This document shows, one piece after another, positions 52,390 to 62,935 of a DNA stretch of 64,000 nucleotides (its first letter is position 1; each line of letters begins with the position of its first letter). This DNA is from Symsagittifera roscoffensis (Eukaryota > Xenacoelomorpha > Acoela > Convolutidae), in contig NW_026970746.1 of the NCBI RefSeq assembly GCF_963678635.1, positions 1 to 64,000 of the forward strand. The letters are read 5' to 3'. A program made the position numbers and the translations under genes. A model generated the notes under the pieces. It did no database searches. It was not told the origin of the DNA and worked only from the letters and a program-made list of their open reading frames with translations.

Positions 52390-53040
52390 TTCCTATCTAG
52401 GAAAATTGGCACCTTTGCTTGGATAATTTGTTAGGATTTTGTTAATTAGTTTCTTTTCATACTTCCACTCAGGGTCCATGATTCTTATCAACCCGTCGTT
52501 GAGGTCAACCGTGACATCAAAGTTGCGCCCAAAATCCCGTCCTAGAATAAACTGGTCGGATTCATCAAGATTCTCGACGACCAGGAAACTCATCAAAGAT
52601 ATGTGTCCCTCCTAGCTGCAAAGAGATGTTAGGGGTCCTTCTGTTCACGTATAATGCACCCTGAATAGCCGCTGCCAGTCTGATGTTAGTCGGAATCAGA
52701 TCTGACCTATCAAAACCTATCTCGGTCCAAGTGCTCACAGAGATGACACTGACCACTGCTCACGTGTCTAATAGTCCCTTCACGCATAGTTGTCTGCCCT
52801 GCCCGTCCAGTACATGCCCGGCCAGATCGGCTTCACAGCCTATGTGAACAGCGTCTTGTTCGAGCATGGCGTTGTGCCCGATTCGTCGTACCTTAAGCTC
52901 TTCTCGACCAATGTTTATGCGACCTACCTGGTCAGCTGCAACAGCCACGTGAGCTTTAGTGTATTTGTTTATTCCATCCACGTTCATTAAAATCGGAAAA
53001 GGGCCATGGACTTCGATGTGATGTCCATCTACTTTCATTC
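52390..53040 (-). pseudogene. Retroviral-type aspartic protease of gypsy-like element
   Basis: The minus strand reads 'GHVLDGQGRQLCVKGLLDT' near 52780, where the active-site Asp-Thr of the retropepsin family lies, then 'FDRSDLIPTNIRLAAAIQG' and, near 52540, 'DQFILGRDFGRNFDVTVDL', the second conserved ILGRDF block. Order and spacing fit a retropepsin monomer of about 110-130 residues that cleaves the polyprotein. It follows the gag zinc knuckles. Broken, one or two breaks. Confidence 0.75.
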
Positions 53041-53565
53041 ATTAGTCTAACCCTCCTGTTGTGAGCAACGCTCGCACTGCCTTAGATTCCAAGTTGGGAT
53101 CCTTCTCTCCCAAGTAGTCTGCGTAGATTTCCAGGTGTACTAGCGTGATCTCCGACGGCTCACTCAAGTTCTTTACCACTTGATGGCCCGCGACCGATAT
53201 GATCGACATTTTTTTCGTTCCATCTCTTGTCATGCCGAAGGTCTTCCCCGAGACAACATTCAGCTTTAGATCCTGGTTCCTGGGTTCCTGGTTATCCTCT
53301 TCCTTCGTCGATCTTCCGAGATTGTCTAATTTCTCGCGCCGCTCTGTGTTCTTTAAATCTGAATTTACTTATTGCTCAACCTCTTTGGTGGCCAATTCTT
53401 GCTGAACACTCTGTAATGCGGTCCGCGCGGCTAGGCCATAATCCACTTTGAGCGCACCGGTTGACTCCGCCTCCAGGCTCGAGGCAGTTTCCTCATCAGG
53501 TAATTTGTTCACTTTCTTGCTTGTGAAGGTTGTCACCTCTTTCATTCGTGATTCGGCTTCATTCA

Positions 53566-53868
53566 TCAGGCGGGCTCGACTTGCTTGACCCCCGAAAGTG
53601 CCTCTTCATGGCGGGGATGCTTCGCGTCCGCTACTGTATCCCAGAATTGAGTGCAATCCGACTTGAAATGTCCCTCCAAGTTGCAAAAGGAGCATCTTGG
53701 TCCATACCTCATTATGAGTCCTCTCAGATACTCATCCTGGTCCTCATTGGTCGCATCAACATCGTCAAGAAAATAGCCTATTGCTTTCATGGTTTGATTG
53801 TAAGCAGAACAGGCGGAAACATGGTGGTCCATCGAACCACAATTTGCACATGACCTCCTCTTATCCAT
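53566..53868 (-). pseudogene. Gag nucleocapsid: two CCHC zinc knuckles
   Basis: A 100-residue minus-strand stretch with two knuckles of the form C-x2-C-x4-H-x4-C: CANCGSMDHHVSAC near residue 8 and CSFCNLEGHFKSDC near residue 60. These bind RNA in retroelement gag proteins. Unusual is the spacing of about 38 residues between them, longer than the few residues seen in most retroviral nucleocapsids. Confidence 0.85.
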
Positions 53869-53944
53869 GTCGTCACGTTATGATCGCGCCAGTGTTTGTT
53901 CCGCTGTAGTTGCCATAATTGCTGTAACGATTTTGTCCCCTTGG

Positions 53945-55900
53945 TTATATGAGCGAGTTCTCACACGACTTCATGCGCAAATCATCGGGCGTGGGCACCT
54001 GGTCAAGCAACAGGTTGAAGTGTGTGGTCAACATGGTTTTCAGCTCATTAATTTTTACTCCATCCATGAACTTTGAGGCGATTGCCAAGTTTCGCCCCGA
54101 TATTCTCTCATCGGGATTGCTCCTCCTTCTGAATTGCTCAAGGTCATCCAAAAACTTGCCTATGGGTTTGTCATCTCTTTGACGCCTCTTTCCAAACTTC
54201 ACCATAGCTTGATGCCCTTGTACACCAGAGCCGAAACGATTCAGCAAGATGTCGCACATCTTGCGAGCGCTGTCTCGTTCATTAGTCCTTTTGGCCATTA
54301 CACAACTTAGGGCGGTACCCTCTAGGTTGCTTGTCAGTGCGCCGCATTCCTGTTTCTTTGAGAGATTCTCTTCCTCAAAATGTAACTTCATCAACTCTAT
54401 CCAGGTAACGATGCAGCCATCTGATTCGTCCGTGTATGACTTCGGCTTACTGAGTGTCCCTCTTGACTTCTCTCCACTCTCGGTTGACTTCGAAAGTTTG
54501 GTGATGAACGTTTCAAGAGATTTATTCAAGAGCTCAAACATTGAGGCGTACATCGTAGTGGCCTGCGAGACGGTACTCAGGTCTGGCAATGATCTGACTT
54601 GTGGCACAGTGGGCAACCGTGTCCCCGAAGTGACATCAGCCTCCGGTGGGACTTGGCTTGTCCAACCCGGCCTTGACGGGGCTGGCCTTGGTCTCTCCCT
54701 GTGATTAGACTCAAAAAACATTGTTCATGACCTTGGCTGGGCCCCGGAATAGCTGTGGGCTCCGTCTCCATCAGTCGCCTGGCGTGAGTCCTCTCTTGGG
54801 GAAGGACGCTTCTTCTGATTGCTACCATTTGAAATCTCGTCCAGCTTCCGCATCATCAGGTCAGATTTGGCATCTAGCCTTTTCTCCAGCTGGTATCGTG
54901 ATGATCGTTCAACAATCGCTCGATCTTTCTCGCCATCCTAGTGTCTCTTTCTTCCGACTCCTTGGCTGCTAGTGCCAAGCTCTGTGCTAAGCATTGATTG
55001 GTGTTCCGAATCAATTGGTCCTGATCGGTTCTTGCTTGTGACTTTACATCCGTAAGCTCATTTCGCTTGACCTTGCTGAGCCCTCTCTTCCACTCGATCT
55101 ATTTTCTTAGTCATGTCCCGTCGCAGTTCTTTGAGGCTTGTCATTACACCGGCAAACATGTCAATAATGACGCTAGCCGTTCCCAGCATTGGGGTAAGAC
55201 CAAGAGACGATGACGTCAATTGAGGTTGCAGCCTGGTTCTCCAAGATGCACCACCCTTCTGTGTGCTCATCGACATCATCAGCATGTCGTATGTCGACGA
55301 CGCTCCCATCGTTGTTCCGTCTGACATTGGTCTAGTTGACGAGTCTGACAACGCTTTCTTGCTCTTCTCCTGTCTCGGGCTAGGTGTGAAGTCCATGTCA
55401 GAGTGCATGAGTCCCAAACTGTCATATCCAGAGGAAAATACCGCAGTTTGGAGCGACCTCATGCGTTCATCGTACATCTTCACGAAGCTTCTTTTCGCTT
55501 TTGAACTTGGTTGCTCCTCCCTCGGTCTTATGCTCGACATCATGGCATTCTTGCCCTGCTTGGCTAGAGACGATTGTTCCTTTCTCCACCTGTTACTCTT
55601 AGTCTCCGACTTGGACGTTCCCTTGAACAATAGTTCTTCTCGCGCTTCGTTCTCGGAACGATCCGAGGTCTCCTATATTCTTTCAACTTCCTCCCGTGCA
55701 AAGTCCTCGCCTGGCTCTTCCAGGTCCGCAAGATGGTGGTAGTCGGGTCGTGTCAGCATTTGCATCTCTCCTCGAAGAGATCTGTTGGTGTCTCTCTCAC
55801 CGGTCCGGTCTCAGCACTTCACCCTTTATCACCATTGAGTGTCTTCTTCCTTCTCAGTTTCATTCCGCTCACTGAAAGACCAGCTTGACCGCTAGTCGTT
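53945..55900 (-). pseudogene. Gag capsid region of gypsy-like element
   Basis: The best preserved part is 53945-54721 (258 codons) with a helical gag core: 'CIVTWIELMKLHFEEENLSK', 'GALTSNLEGTALSCVM', 'CDILLNRFGSGVQGHQAMVK' and 'KPIGKFLDDLEQFRRRSNPD', typical of Ty3/gypsy capsid proteins. Upstream (55058-55630) lies a Ser/Lys-rich segment with a helical end (SLKELRRDMTKKIDRVEERA), perhaps the matrix-like N-terminal part or a coiled-coil. It is followed by the zinc knuckles. Several breaks. Confidence 0.75.
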
Positions 55901-56050
55901 GCTTCATCAGCAAAAACGTCGGAAACGCTGCTAGTTGTGGATCGGCTACGCCGTGTTTTAAACTTTCGCGTGGTTCCCGTGCTCAGCATGGAAGCTTAGT
56001 TGTTACTCCTAACGAGTCTCTACGCTGCATGTCTCGTGAAAAAAATTTTT

Positions 56051-58762
56051 TTTCGACGGCAATGCACAGGTTCCAAAATTAATTTCGAAAAATTTTGCTT
56101 AAGCCTACTCACTCAACACTTTTACTATCAAAAATATCCTTTCAATCTCTTAGAGATACTATTAGTGGCTCAGCTCAAGCTCCTGCTTAGTGTTAAGATT
56201 TTACCAACTCCACTCAATTACCTGGTATAACAAATTCACAAATTTTTAACAGGATTTTATACCTAACACTCACTCAAGGCAACCTCTGATCGAAATTTTC
56301 TAAAGTCTATGAAAAAGCTCTCCCACACCCGGGCCGCTCCAAAAGCACGAGAGCAGGGAACATTTTTTCTTCTCAAGTGAGCGTGTATATGCCTAATACA
56401 CTCAACGAAGTCTTCTTTTATGTGTTCCCGGAATGCCCGAGCTTTCCTATTAAGTAGCTCAAGGCAACCACACAACCAAAATAGCAATCGAAAAAATAAG
56501 TTTGTTTGGGTACTTCTGATAAACCCGATCTAGAATCCAAAGTTGATCGCAAGTTTCCGGTTCAACGGGGCTCCTAAGTTCCAAACATGTACACCCCGTT
56601 AGTAGTTGATTTTATTCCGACCCTAATTGGATATTGAAGATGTTCAATCTGCCCCGAAGGGTATCTTCAAATCTTCACTAAGGGGGTTGTTAAGGGGCTT
56701 AAGTCACTCCGGAGGGTTAATTCGGGGGTTTGTCAAGACACTTAGCTTACTCCGGAGGGTTACCTTGGAGTTTACTTTGGTCACCTTAGTAACTTCAGAG
56801 GCTCCCCTTAAAATCACTAAGAAGGAACAATAAGAGGCTTAACACGATCCGGAGGGTTGCTTCGGAGGGTTCCTTCAAAATTTTAACTTTTTCAAGTCTC
56901 ACTTAGAGGGGTCTTCAACTAGTCTGAGAAAGGGTCAAAACAAGCTAAATTCACAGTGGCGGGTTATTTCAACTTCCTCGAGGGTTGCGGGAAAAAAGTT
57001 TCACTCTAAAACTCTAATTGCAGTCTAGCTGACTTAAAACTGGGTTGGTTGACTCGGTCAACCTTCCCAGTGGGATAAAAAGGTAATTTTTTTCAAAATT
57101 TTCTGCCGCTCGGAGGTTTCCCTAAAATTTGGAATCTCCGAACTATAAAATTCTGAAAAAAATTATCTCCTGAATTTATCAACCTTAAAACGGTTGCAAT
57201 TCAGATAAGTGCTATAAAATTTCGACTTATGGTAGCAAAATCATTCTCATCGGTTGGCTAGTCTTTGAGAGATCACCAAAAACGCGTTCGTCAAGTTGGC
57301 CTTTTTTCACCACCTATATAGGTTCTCAGGGACTTTTTTCGCAATTCTTAATGAAAGTGCCTAAAATTATTTGAAACGAGCGTAGTAGCCCCGTATGGCA
57401 CTGGAATAATGCAAAAAACTGGACCCAAATTGGTCTGGAAATAAAAATTTGGCCAAAAACTATCAAATTTGGAACCTCCGATTCCTTCCTTTTCCAATAT
57501 TTAAGTCTCTAGCTCTATCCACAGAGCTATTCGGAGGGTTACTCAAAAATATCTTTAGCATCCGAGCACGAATGCTAGCACGCTCCTAACACAACTTTTT
57601 TTATCGCTCTAACGCAAAAAATTCAAAAGTCGATCCTCAAAACATACTGATAAAATTCGGAAAATTATCAAAATTTTGACCGAAAAAATTTTGTTTTCGC
57701 CAACTTCTACTTAGTCTTTTTTCGCGCAATTTCTTTAGTTAGGGGGATCGAACTAAGTAGTAGCTCACTGTCCAAAAGCTTTTTGCCGTTCAGAAAAGCT
57801 CGGATAACCAAAATTTTGGGGGTTAACAGTTTGGTCAAAAATCACTATTTTTCGACAAAATTGGGGTGTTTCTCGAGTCCAAATAGGAGATAAGTAATAT
57901 ATAATAAGGATAATAACCTACTAGTAGTCGCTTATCAATAAGACTATACTCTCTTCTGCACCAAAACTTCAGAATTAAAACCCCTAACTAGGAATTTCCC
58001 AATCGACGGAGGGTGCAATAGGACCGCGCCATTTGTGCCATCCAGCACTCAAGTCTTAAAGAAATAGTACCCGTACGATATTATAATTGTATCAACGATA
58101 CCCCAAAGTCGTTGTGGATGTTGTCCCTGATGCCCTTTGTTGCGTCTGGAACACGTTTGTCAGCTTGCCACTCTACCCTCCGGTCACCGGCAACATTATT
58201 ATTAACCTGCTTAAACACTCAAAATACACCCAAAGGAGGGTACCTAACCCACAAACAAAACACTAAATCTCTCGATCAGAAATGATATAAATCAATCTGA
58301 AACAACAACAATAGAAAGGTCAGATCACAGCCCCTCCGGAAATAATATTTAGACTGTCATTTTACACTTTTCTACTGTTTTTGGTCTTTTTCGATTTTTT
58401 ACTGTTTTTTTTGCGCTTTTTTGTTTTCAAGTATTTTTTTGGCTTTTTCTTGGTTATATACTATTTTTATTTAGTTCTACGCTTTCTCTTTAATTGTTTT
58501 TAGTCCCAGGGCCTCGGGATAAGCGGGCTCTAGACTTCTCACCTAACCCTCCGTCCCACGGAGTTTTTGGTCTTAACTAAGTTAAAAACCTAAATAGTAC
58601 CAGGCGGAGGGTCGGCACTTTCCACCTAATACAATACAGGACAAAAAGGCCTCTAACTCGGGCATACGTCAGAAGCAAATGGTTCGTCGCTGAAAGGTTG
58701 GTTGATCATGATGGTCCCATGCCTTTGACAGGCGCACCCAGGAGCGCCATAAAAACGTCTGT
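56051..58762. other. Non-coding zone rich in CGGAGGGT motifs
   Basis: About 2.7 kb right of gag with no supported gene. From 56640 to 58620 the core GGAGGGT or its complement occurs about eleven times (56710, 56750, two near 56850, 57530, 58010, 58180, 58232, 58335 as a variant, 58548, 58605), with looser variants such as GAAGGGT and CGAGGGT. In minus-strand terms this is where the 5' LTR and leader of the gypsy-like element should be. I could not match it to a second copy. Confidence 0.55.
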
Positions 58763-59651
58763 AACATTCGCCCAAATACTACACAGTGACGGAGCGTAGA
58801 AAAAGCACATATAGACGACTAATCGGTGTCAGTTACCTAAATTCTTCTCGTTTTTTACCGTCTCAACCTAGCCAGTTGATATTCTTGTCTGTTTCTGGCT
58901 AAGTAAAAAGTTACTATTTTCAGGCCATCAGTCAAACGACTTTTAATCAGCTTCCGTTTACATGAGACGAAAACCACATAGGTGGGTCTGAGATCCCCAG
59001 ACTACTTAATTGCTATTAAAAACACGGCTTGAATATCCTTTTTTACTATGTTTTTGGTGACAGTTCTATATTAAATCCATTGGAGATGGATTGACCATTT
59101 CCTCTTCCTAGCTACTCATATTCTAAAATAATAAATAATACAGGTGTTAATTAAAATGTTCAGGACATCAGAGTAGCTAGAAAGTTAGTTTACTATAGTC
59201 TTTCACCATATATCAGTCTCTGGGGGCCGAGCCTCCGCTTCCGCGCTCTTCCCGTAATAACGTCGTTATTACTCTAACTTCGTGGCACGGGAGGGCATTG
59301 CTCCTTCCTTCTTCCCCACTGAAGCCTCCTTTCTGGCTAATTGCTTCCATTAAGTGTCTTATCATGCGTTATCGTCACGATAAGAAGCTTCACTTTTTCT
59401 ATCAATTTTCTCCACCGTCTGTCTCTCACTAATTCGGTTGTTGTTGTTGTGTTTTTTTTTCTATTTTCCGGCTGAACATGGCCGTTTTCGCATTTCTCAG
59501 AAGTGTAACGTCGAAAATCGACTTTTTCTAAATTTTTTGTTCTAGAATATTTTTGCCTGCTTCATATCAATATGTGACGACTAAGGCCTCTAATGGCGTT
59601 TTCGTGCTGCGACGGAAGGTTGCGCTGTGCCAATCCGGGGGAATGGCACAG
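58763..59651 (+). repeat. Dispersed 0.88 kb repeat, copy B
   Basis: Second copy of the repeat at 19371-20251, same orientation, starting TGTAACATTCGCCC and ending GGAATGGCACA. It carries AATAAA near 59128 that copy A lacks. The last 430 bases are included again in the tandem duplication that starts at 60874. Confidence 0.6.
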
Positions 59652-60873
59652 AGGCGTGGCTTCCGCAATCAACGGCGTTTTTTTGTAATTCACAGAGCAA
59701 TTTTATTCAATTTTTTGTCCATAATTTGTGGACGCAAACCTCCGCGCAACTACGCAATTATAAGCTGGATCCGGATGCGACGCGAGCCGCTGTACAAAAT
59801 TTCTCTCCACGGCAAGACTTTCTGACCAAACGTTCAACACTCAAAATCTCACGACTATTTAATTTAGGCCCCATTTCGAATGCGGCATAACGAACGGCGT
59901 GTAATTTGCGTCCGTTGTCCTTTTTGCTTCAGATTTTCCAGATCTAAACACTAAGCGTGACTATGCATTTTGGTCTGAATTTCTGGATTCAGACCAAATT
60001 TCAGAGGGCACGGCTTTTGCGTCGCACAAGGTGAGTTTTTCATCAAGTTGTTCACCATGTTCTCAGCGCGGCTATGCAATTTGGGACCGAATTTGGTTGC
60101 GACCCGACTTGCGAAGAAAAAGTGTGAAATATTTTTTTTTCTCACCCTTTCTTTATGAATCATAAGCTTTAATATAAAAGAAATTAAAAAAACAAGACAA
60201 TTTGAGGACAAAAATCAAATGCCAGCCTCAAACTGTTGTCGCAATCATGAAATTTGGATTTGAATCCAGATGGGATATAAATTCAAACACAGTGCGATGT
60301 TCGAACGAACGGACATTAGAAAGAAGGTAAAACTTGTCGGTTTTTTTAATGAATTACTAGCATTATCATAACTAATCAACCATAGTGGTCGCTAAAGTCT
60401 GGACATGCCAAAACTTACACGGAATAAAACTATGGCTTCGACACGAGCATTTAGCAGAGTGGAACAAAAGGTTTTACCACCAAATTTTAGCATGCTCATA
60501 TTTTCTAAAACCACGGCGCGACTTCTTCGCTACCCACGGCGCGATTTCGCCGCTACCCACAGCGCGACTTTAGCGACTTTATCTATAGATTTTCTCGAGG
60601 CTTAATCTTTCGGAGCTACTATGCAGTTTGAGTCTGGTTCCGGATGCGGCGCGAATTGCTGCCCAGACTTTCCAAACTTATGCTCTCGCTGCGACTAATC
60701 TTTGTTTTTTGGACATCAATCCGGATAGGGCATGATCCACGGCGAGTCTTCTGCCTCCCTCGACGCGATCTTTAGTCCCATTTTTCCAAACTCAAACTCC
60801 GCAATTTGCAATTTGGCGTTACTATGCACCCGGGTTGACATCCATAAAAGAAAAATACTTATCATACAAAATA
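59221..60873 (+). repeat. 1.65 kb tandem duplication, unit 1
   Basis: The sequence from GGGGGCCGAGCCTCCGC onward to CATACAAAATAT repeats directly at 60874-62503, nearly identical. Differences seen are a few substitutions and a short array near 60516-60545 (GCTACCCACGGCGCGA type units) that is one unit shorter in unit 2. No protein motif is found in either unit. Several segments contain variants of a GCAATTTGGGTCTGGATCC-like string. Confidence 0.9.
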
Positions 60874-62503
60874 TGGGGGCCGAGCCTCCGCTTCCGCGCT
60901 CTTCCCGTAATAACGTCGTTATTACTCTAACTTCGTGGCACGGGAGGGCATTGCTCCTTCCTTCTTCCCCACTGAAGCCTCCTTTCTGGCTAATTGCTTC
61001 CATTAAGTGTCTTATCATGCGTTATCGTCACGATAAGAAGCTTCACTTTTTCTATCAATTTTCTCCACCGTCTGTCTCTCACTAATTCGGTTGTTGTTGT
61101 TGTGTTTTTTTTTCTATTTTCCGGCTGAACATGGCCGTTTTCGCATTTCTCAGAAGTGTAACGTCGAAAATCGACTTTTTCTAAATGTTTTGTTCTAGAA
61201 TATTTTTGCCTGCTTCATATCAATATGTGACGACTAAGGCCTCTAATGGCGTTTTCGTGCTGCGACGGAAGGTTGCGCTGTGCCAATCCGGGGGAATGGC
61301 ACAGAGGCGTGGCTTCCGCAATCAACGGCGTTTTTTTGTAATTCACAGAGCAATTTTATTCAATTTTTTGTCCATAATTTGTGGACGCAAACCTCCGCGC
61401 AACTACGCAATTATAAGCTGGATCCGGATGCGACGCGAGCCGCTGTACAAAATTTCTCTCCACGGCAAGACTTTCTGACCAAACGTTCAACACTCAAAAT
61501 CTCACGACTATTTAATTTAGGCCCCGTTTCGAATGCGGCATAACGAACGGCGTGTAATTTGCGTCCGTTGTCCTTTTTGCTTCAGATTTTCCAGATCTAA
61601 ACACTAAGCGTGACTATGCATTTTGGTCTGAATTTCTGGATTCAGACCAAATTTCAGAGGGCACGGCTTTTGCGTCGCACAAGGTGAGTTTTTCATCAAG
61701 TTGTTCACCATGTTCTCAGCGCGGCTATGCAATTTGGGACCGAATTTGGTTGCGACCCGACTTGCGAAGAAAAAGTGTGAAATATTTTTTTTTCTCACCC
61801 TTTCTTTATGAATCATAAGCTTTAATATAAAAGAAATTAAAAAAACAAGACAATTTGAGGACAAAAATCAAATGCCAGCCTCAAACTGTTGTCGCAATCA
61901 TGAAATTTGGATTTGAATCCAGATGGGATATAAATTCAAACACAGTGCGATGTTCGAACGAACGGACATTAGAAAGAAGGTAAAACTTGTCGGTTTTTTT
62001 AATGAATTACTAGCATTATCATAACTAATCAACCATAGTGGTCGCTAAAGTCTGGACATGCCAAAACTTACACGGAATAAAACTATGGCTTCGACACGAG
62101 CATTTAGCAGAGTGGAACAAAAGGTTTTACCACCAAATTTTAGCATGCTCATATTTTCTAAAACCACGGCGCGATTTCGCCGCTACCCACAGCGCGACTT
62201 TAGCGACTTTATCTATAGATTTTCTCGAGGCTTAATCTTTCGGAGCTACTATGCAGTTTGAGTCTGGTTCCGGATGCGGCGCGAATTGCTGCCCAGACTT
62301 TCCAAACTTATGCTCTCGCTGCGACTAATCTTTGTTTTTTGGACATCAATCCGGATAGGGCATGATCCACGGCGAGTCTTCTGCCTCCCTCGACGCGATC
62401 TTTAGTCCCATTTTTCCAAACTCAAACTCCGCAATTTGCAATTTGGCGTTACTATGCACCCGGGTTGACATCCATAAAAGAAAAATACTTATCATACAAA
62501 ATA
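60874..62503 (+). repeat. 1.65 kb tandem duplication, unit 2
   Basis: Second unit, beginning inside the 0.88 kb repeat sequence, so the duplication breakpoint lies within that repeat. The unit ends where TTCATATATGGCGAC continues into unique sequence. Confidence 0.9.
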
Positions 62504-62835
62504 TTTCATATATGGCGACTATGGAAAAATGTTTATCATACAATTTTCATACAAAATTTAAAAACTGTATTAAACGTTTTTAGAGAAGTATTTCTGTTCT
62601 ATTTCCATCATTGCAATTTGGGTCTGGATCTTGACCCGGCGCGAGTGTGTGATCCCCGGCAAGACTTCTGTGTCCCAGAGCACGACTTTTTGATCAAACT
62701 TTCGCGACGGTTTTTCTCGGCACGGACGCTTTTTTCTCGTCATTTTCAGACGCTGAGCAAACACAAGTTTGAACTATAGATGCATACAATAGTTTGAACT
62801 AAAAAGGTAGTAAATAGTTTGAACTATAAAGGTAG
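62504..62835. other. Non-coding sequence right of the duplication
   Basis: About 330 bases. It contains one more variant of the recurrent string (CAATTTGGGTCTGGATC near 62612, then CCCGGCGCGAG) and a short repeat of ATAGTTTGAACTA.AAAGGTAGTAAA-type sequence (62785-62840, three units). Confidence 0.5.
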
Positions 62836-62839
62836 TAAA

Positions 62840-62935
62840 GTAGAGAGCCAATGGCCGTGCCGCTTACAATACCGACAGGATATACAAACCGACCCTTCGT
62901 AACCAGGTTCGAACCCCCCACCAAAAGTTTTTTGT
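62840..62935 (+). other. tRNA-like remnant, possible SINE head
   Basis: The stretch has a good B-box (AGGTTCGAACCCC near 62905), a weak A-box-like CCAATGGCCGTG about 55-60 bases upstream, CCACCA after the B-box and a TTTTTT run just beyond. A clean cloverleaf does not fold: the T-stem is imperfect and arm spacing is wrong for a functional tRNA. A decayed tRNA gene or a tRNA-derived SINE head is the best reading. Confidence 0.3.

Larger units (their letters stand above)
40010..56050 (-). mobile_element. Ty3/gypsy-type LTR retroelement, degraded
   Basis: Read on the minus strand the order is gag (about 55.9-53.6 kb), protease (53.0-52.4), reverse transcriptase and RNase H (52.3-49.5, with a tandem duplication), a spacer, integrase (48.25-46.95), then about 7 kb of further coding-type sequence to 40010. 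PR-RT-RH-INT order is that of Ty3/gypsy. The element is broken in many places (well over fifteen). LTRs could not be recognised on either side, so the limits given are those of coding similarity. Codon use and GC content are clearly higher than in the Polintons. Confidence 0.85.

Noticed and set aside
55263-55742. 159-codon plus-strand frame
   Set aside because: Shadow of the Ser/Lys-rich minus-strand gag-region sequence.
39166-58762. LTR pair around the gypsy-like element
   Set aside because: No matching direct repeat could be found by eye between the left flank (39.2-40.0 kb) and the right flank (56.0-58.7 kb).
59951-60211. 86-codon minus-strand frame, present twice by duplication
   Set aside because: No motif; it is repeated only because the DNA is duplicated.
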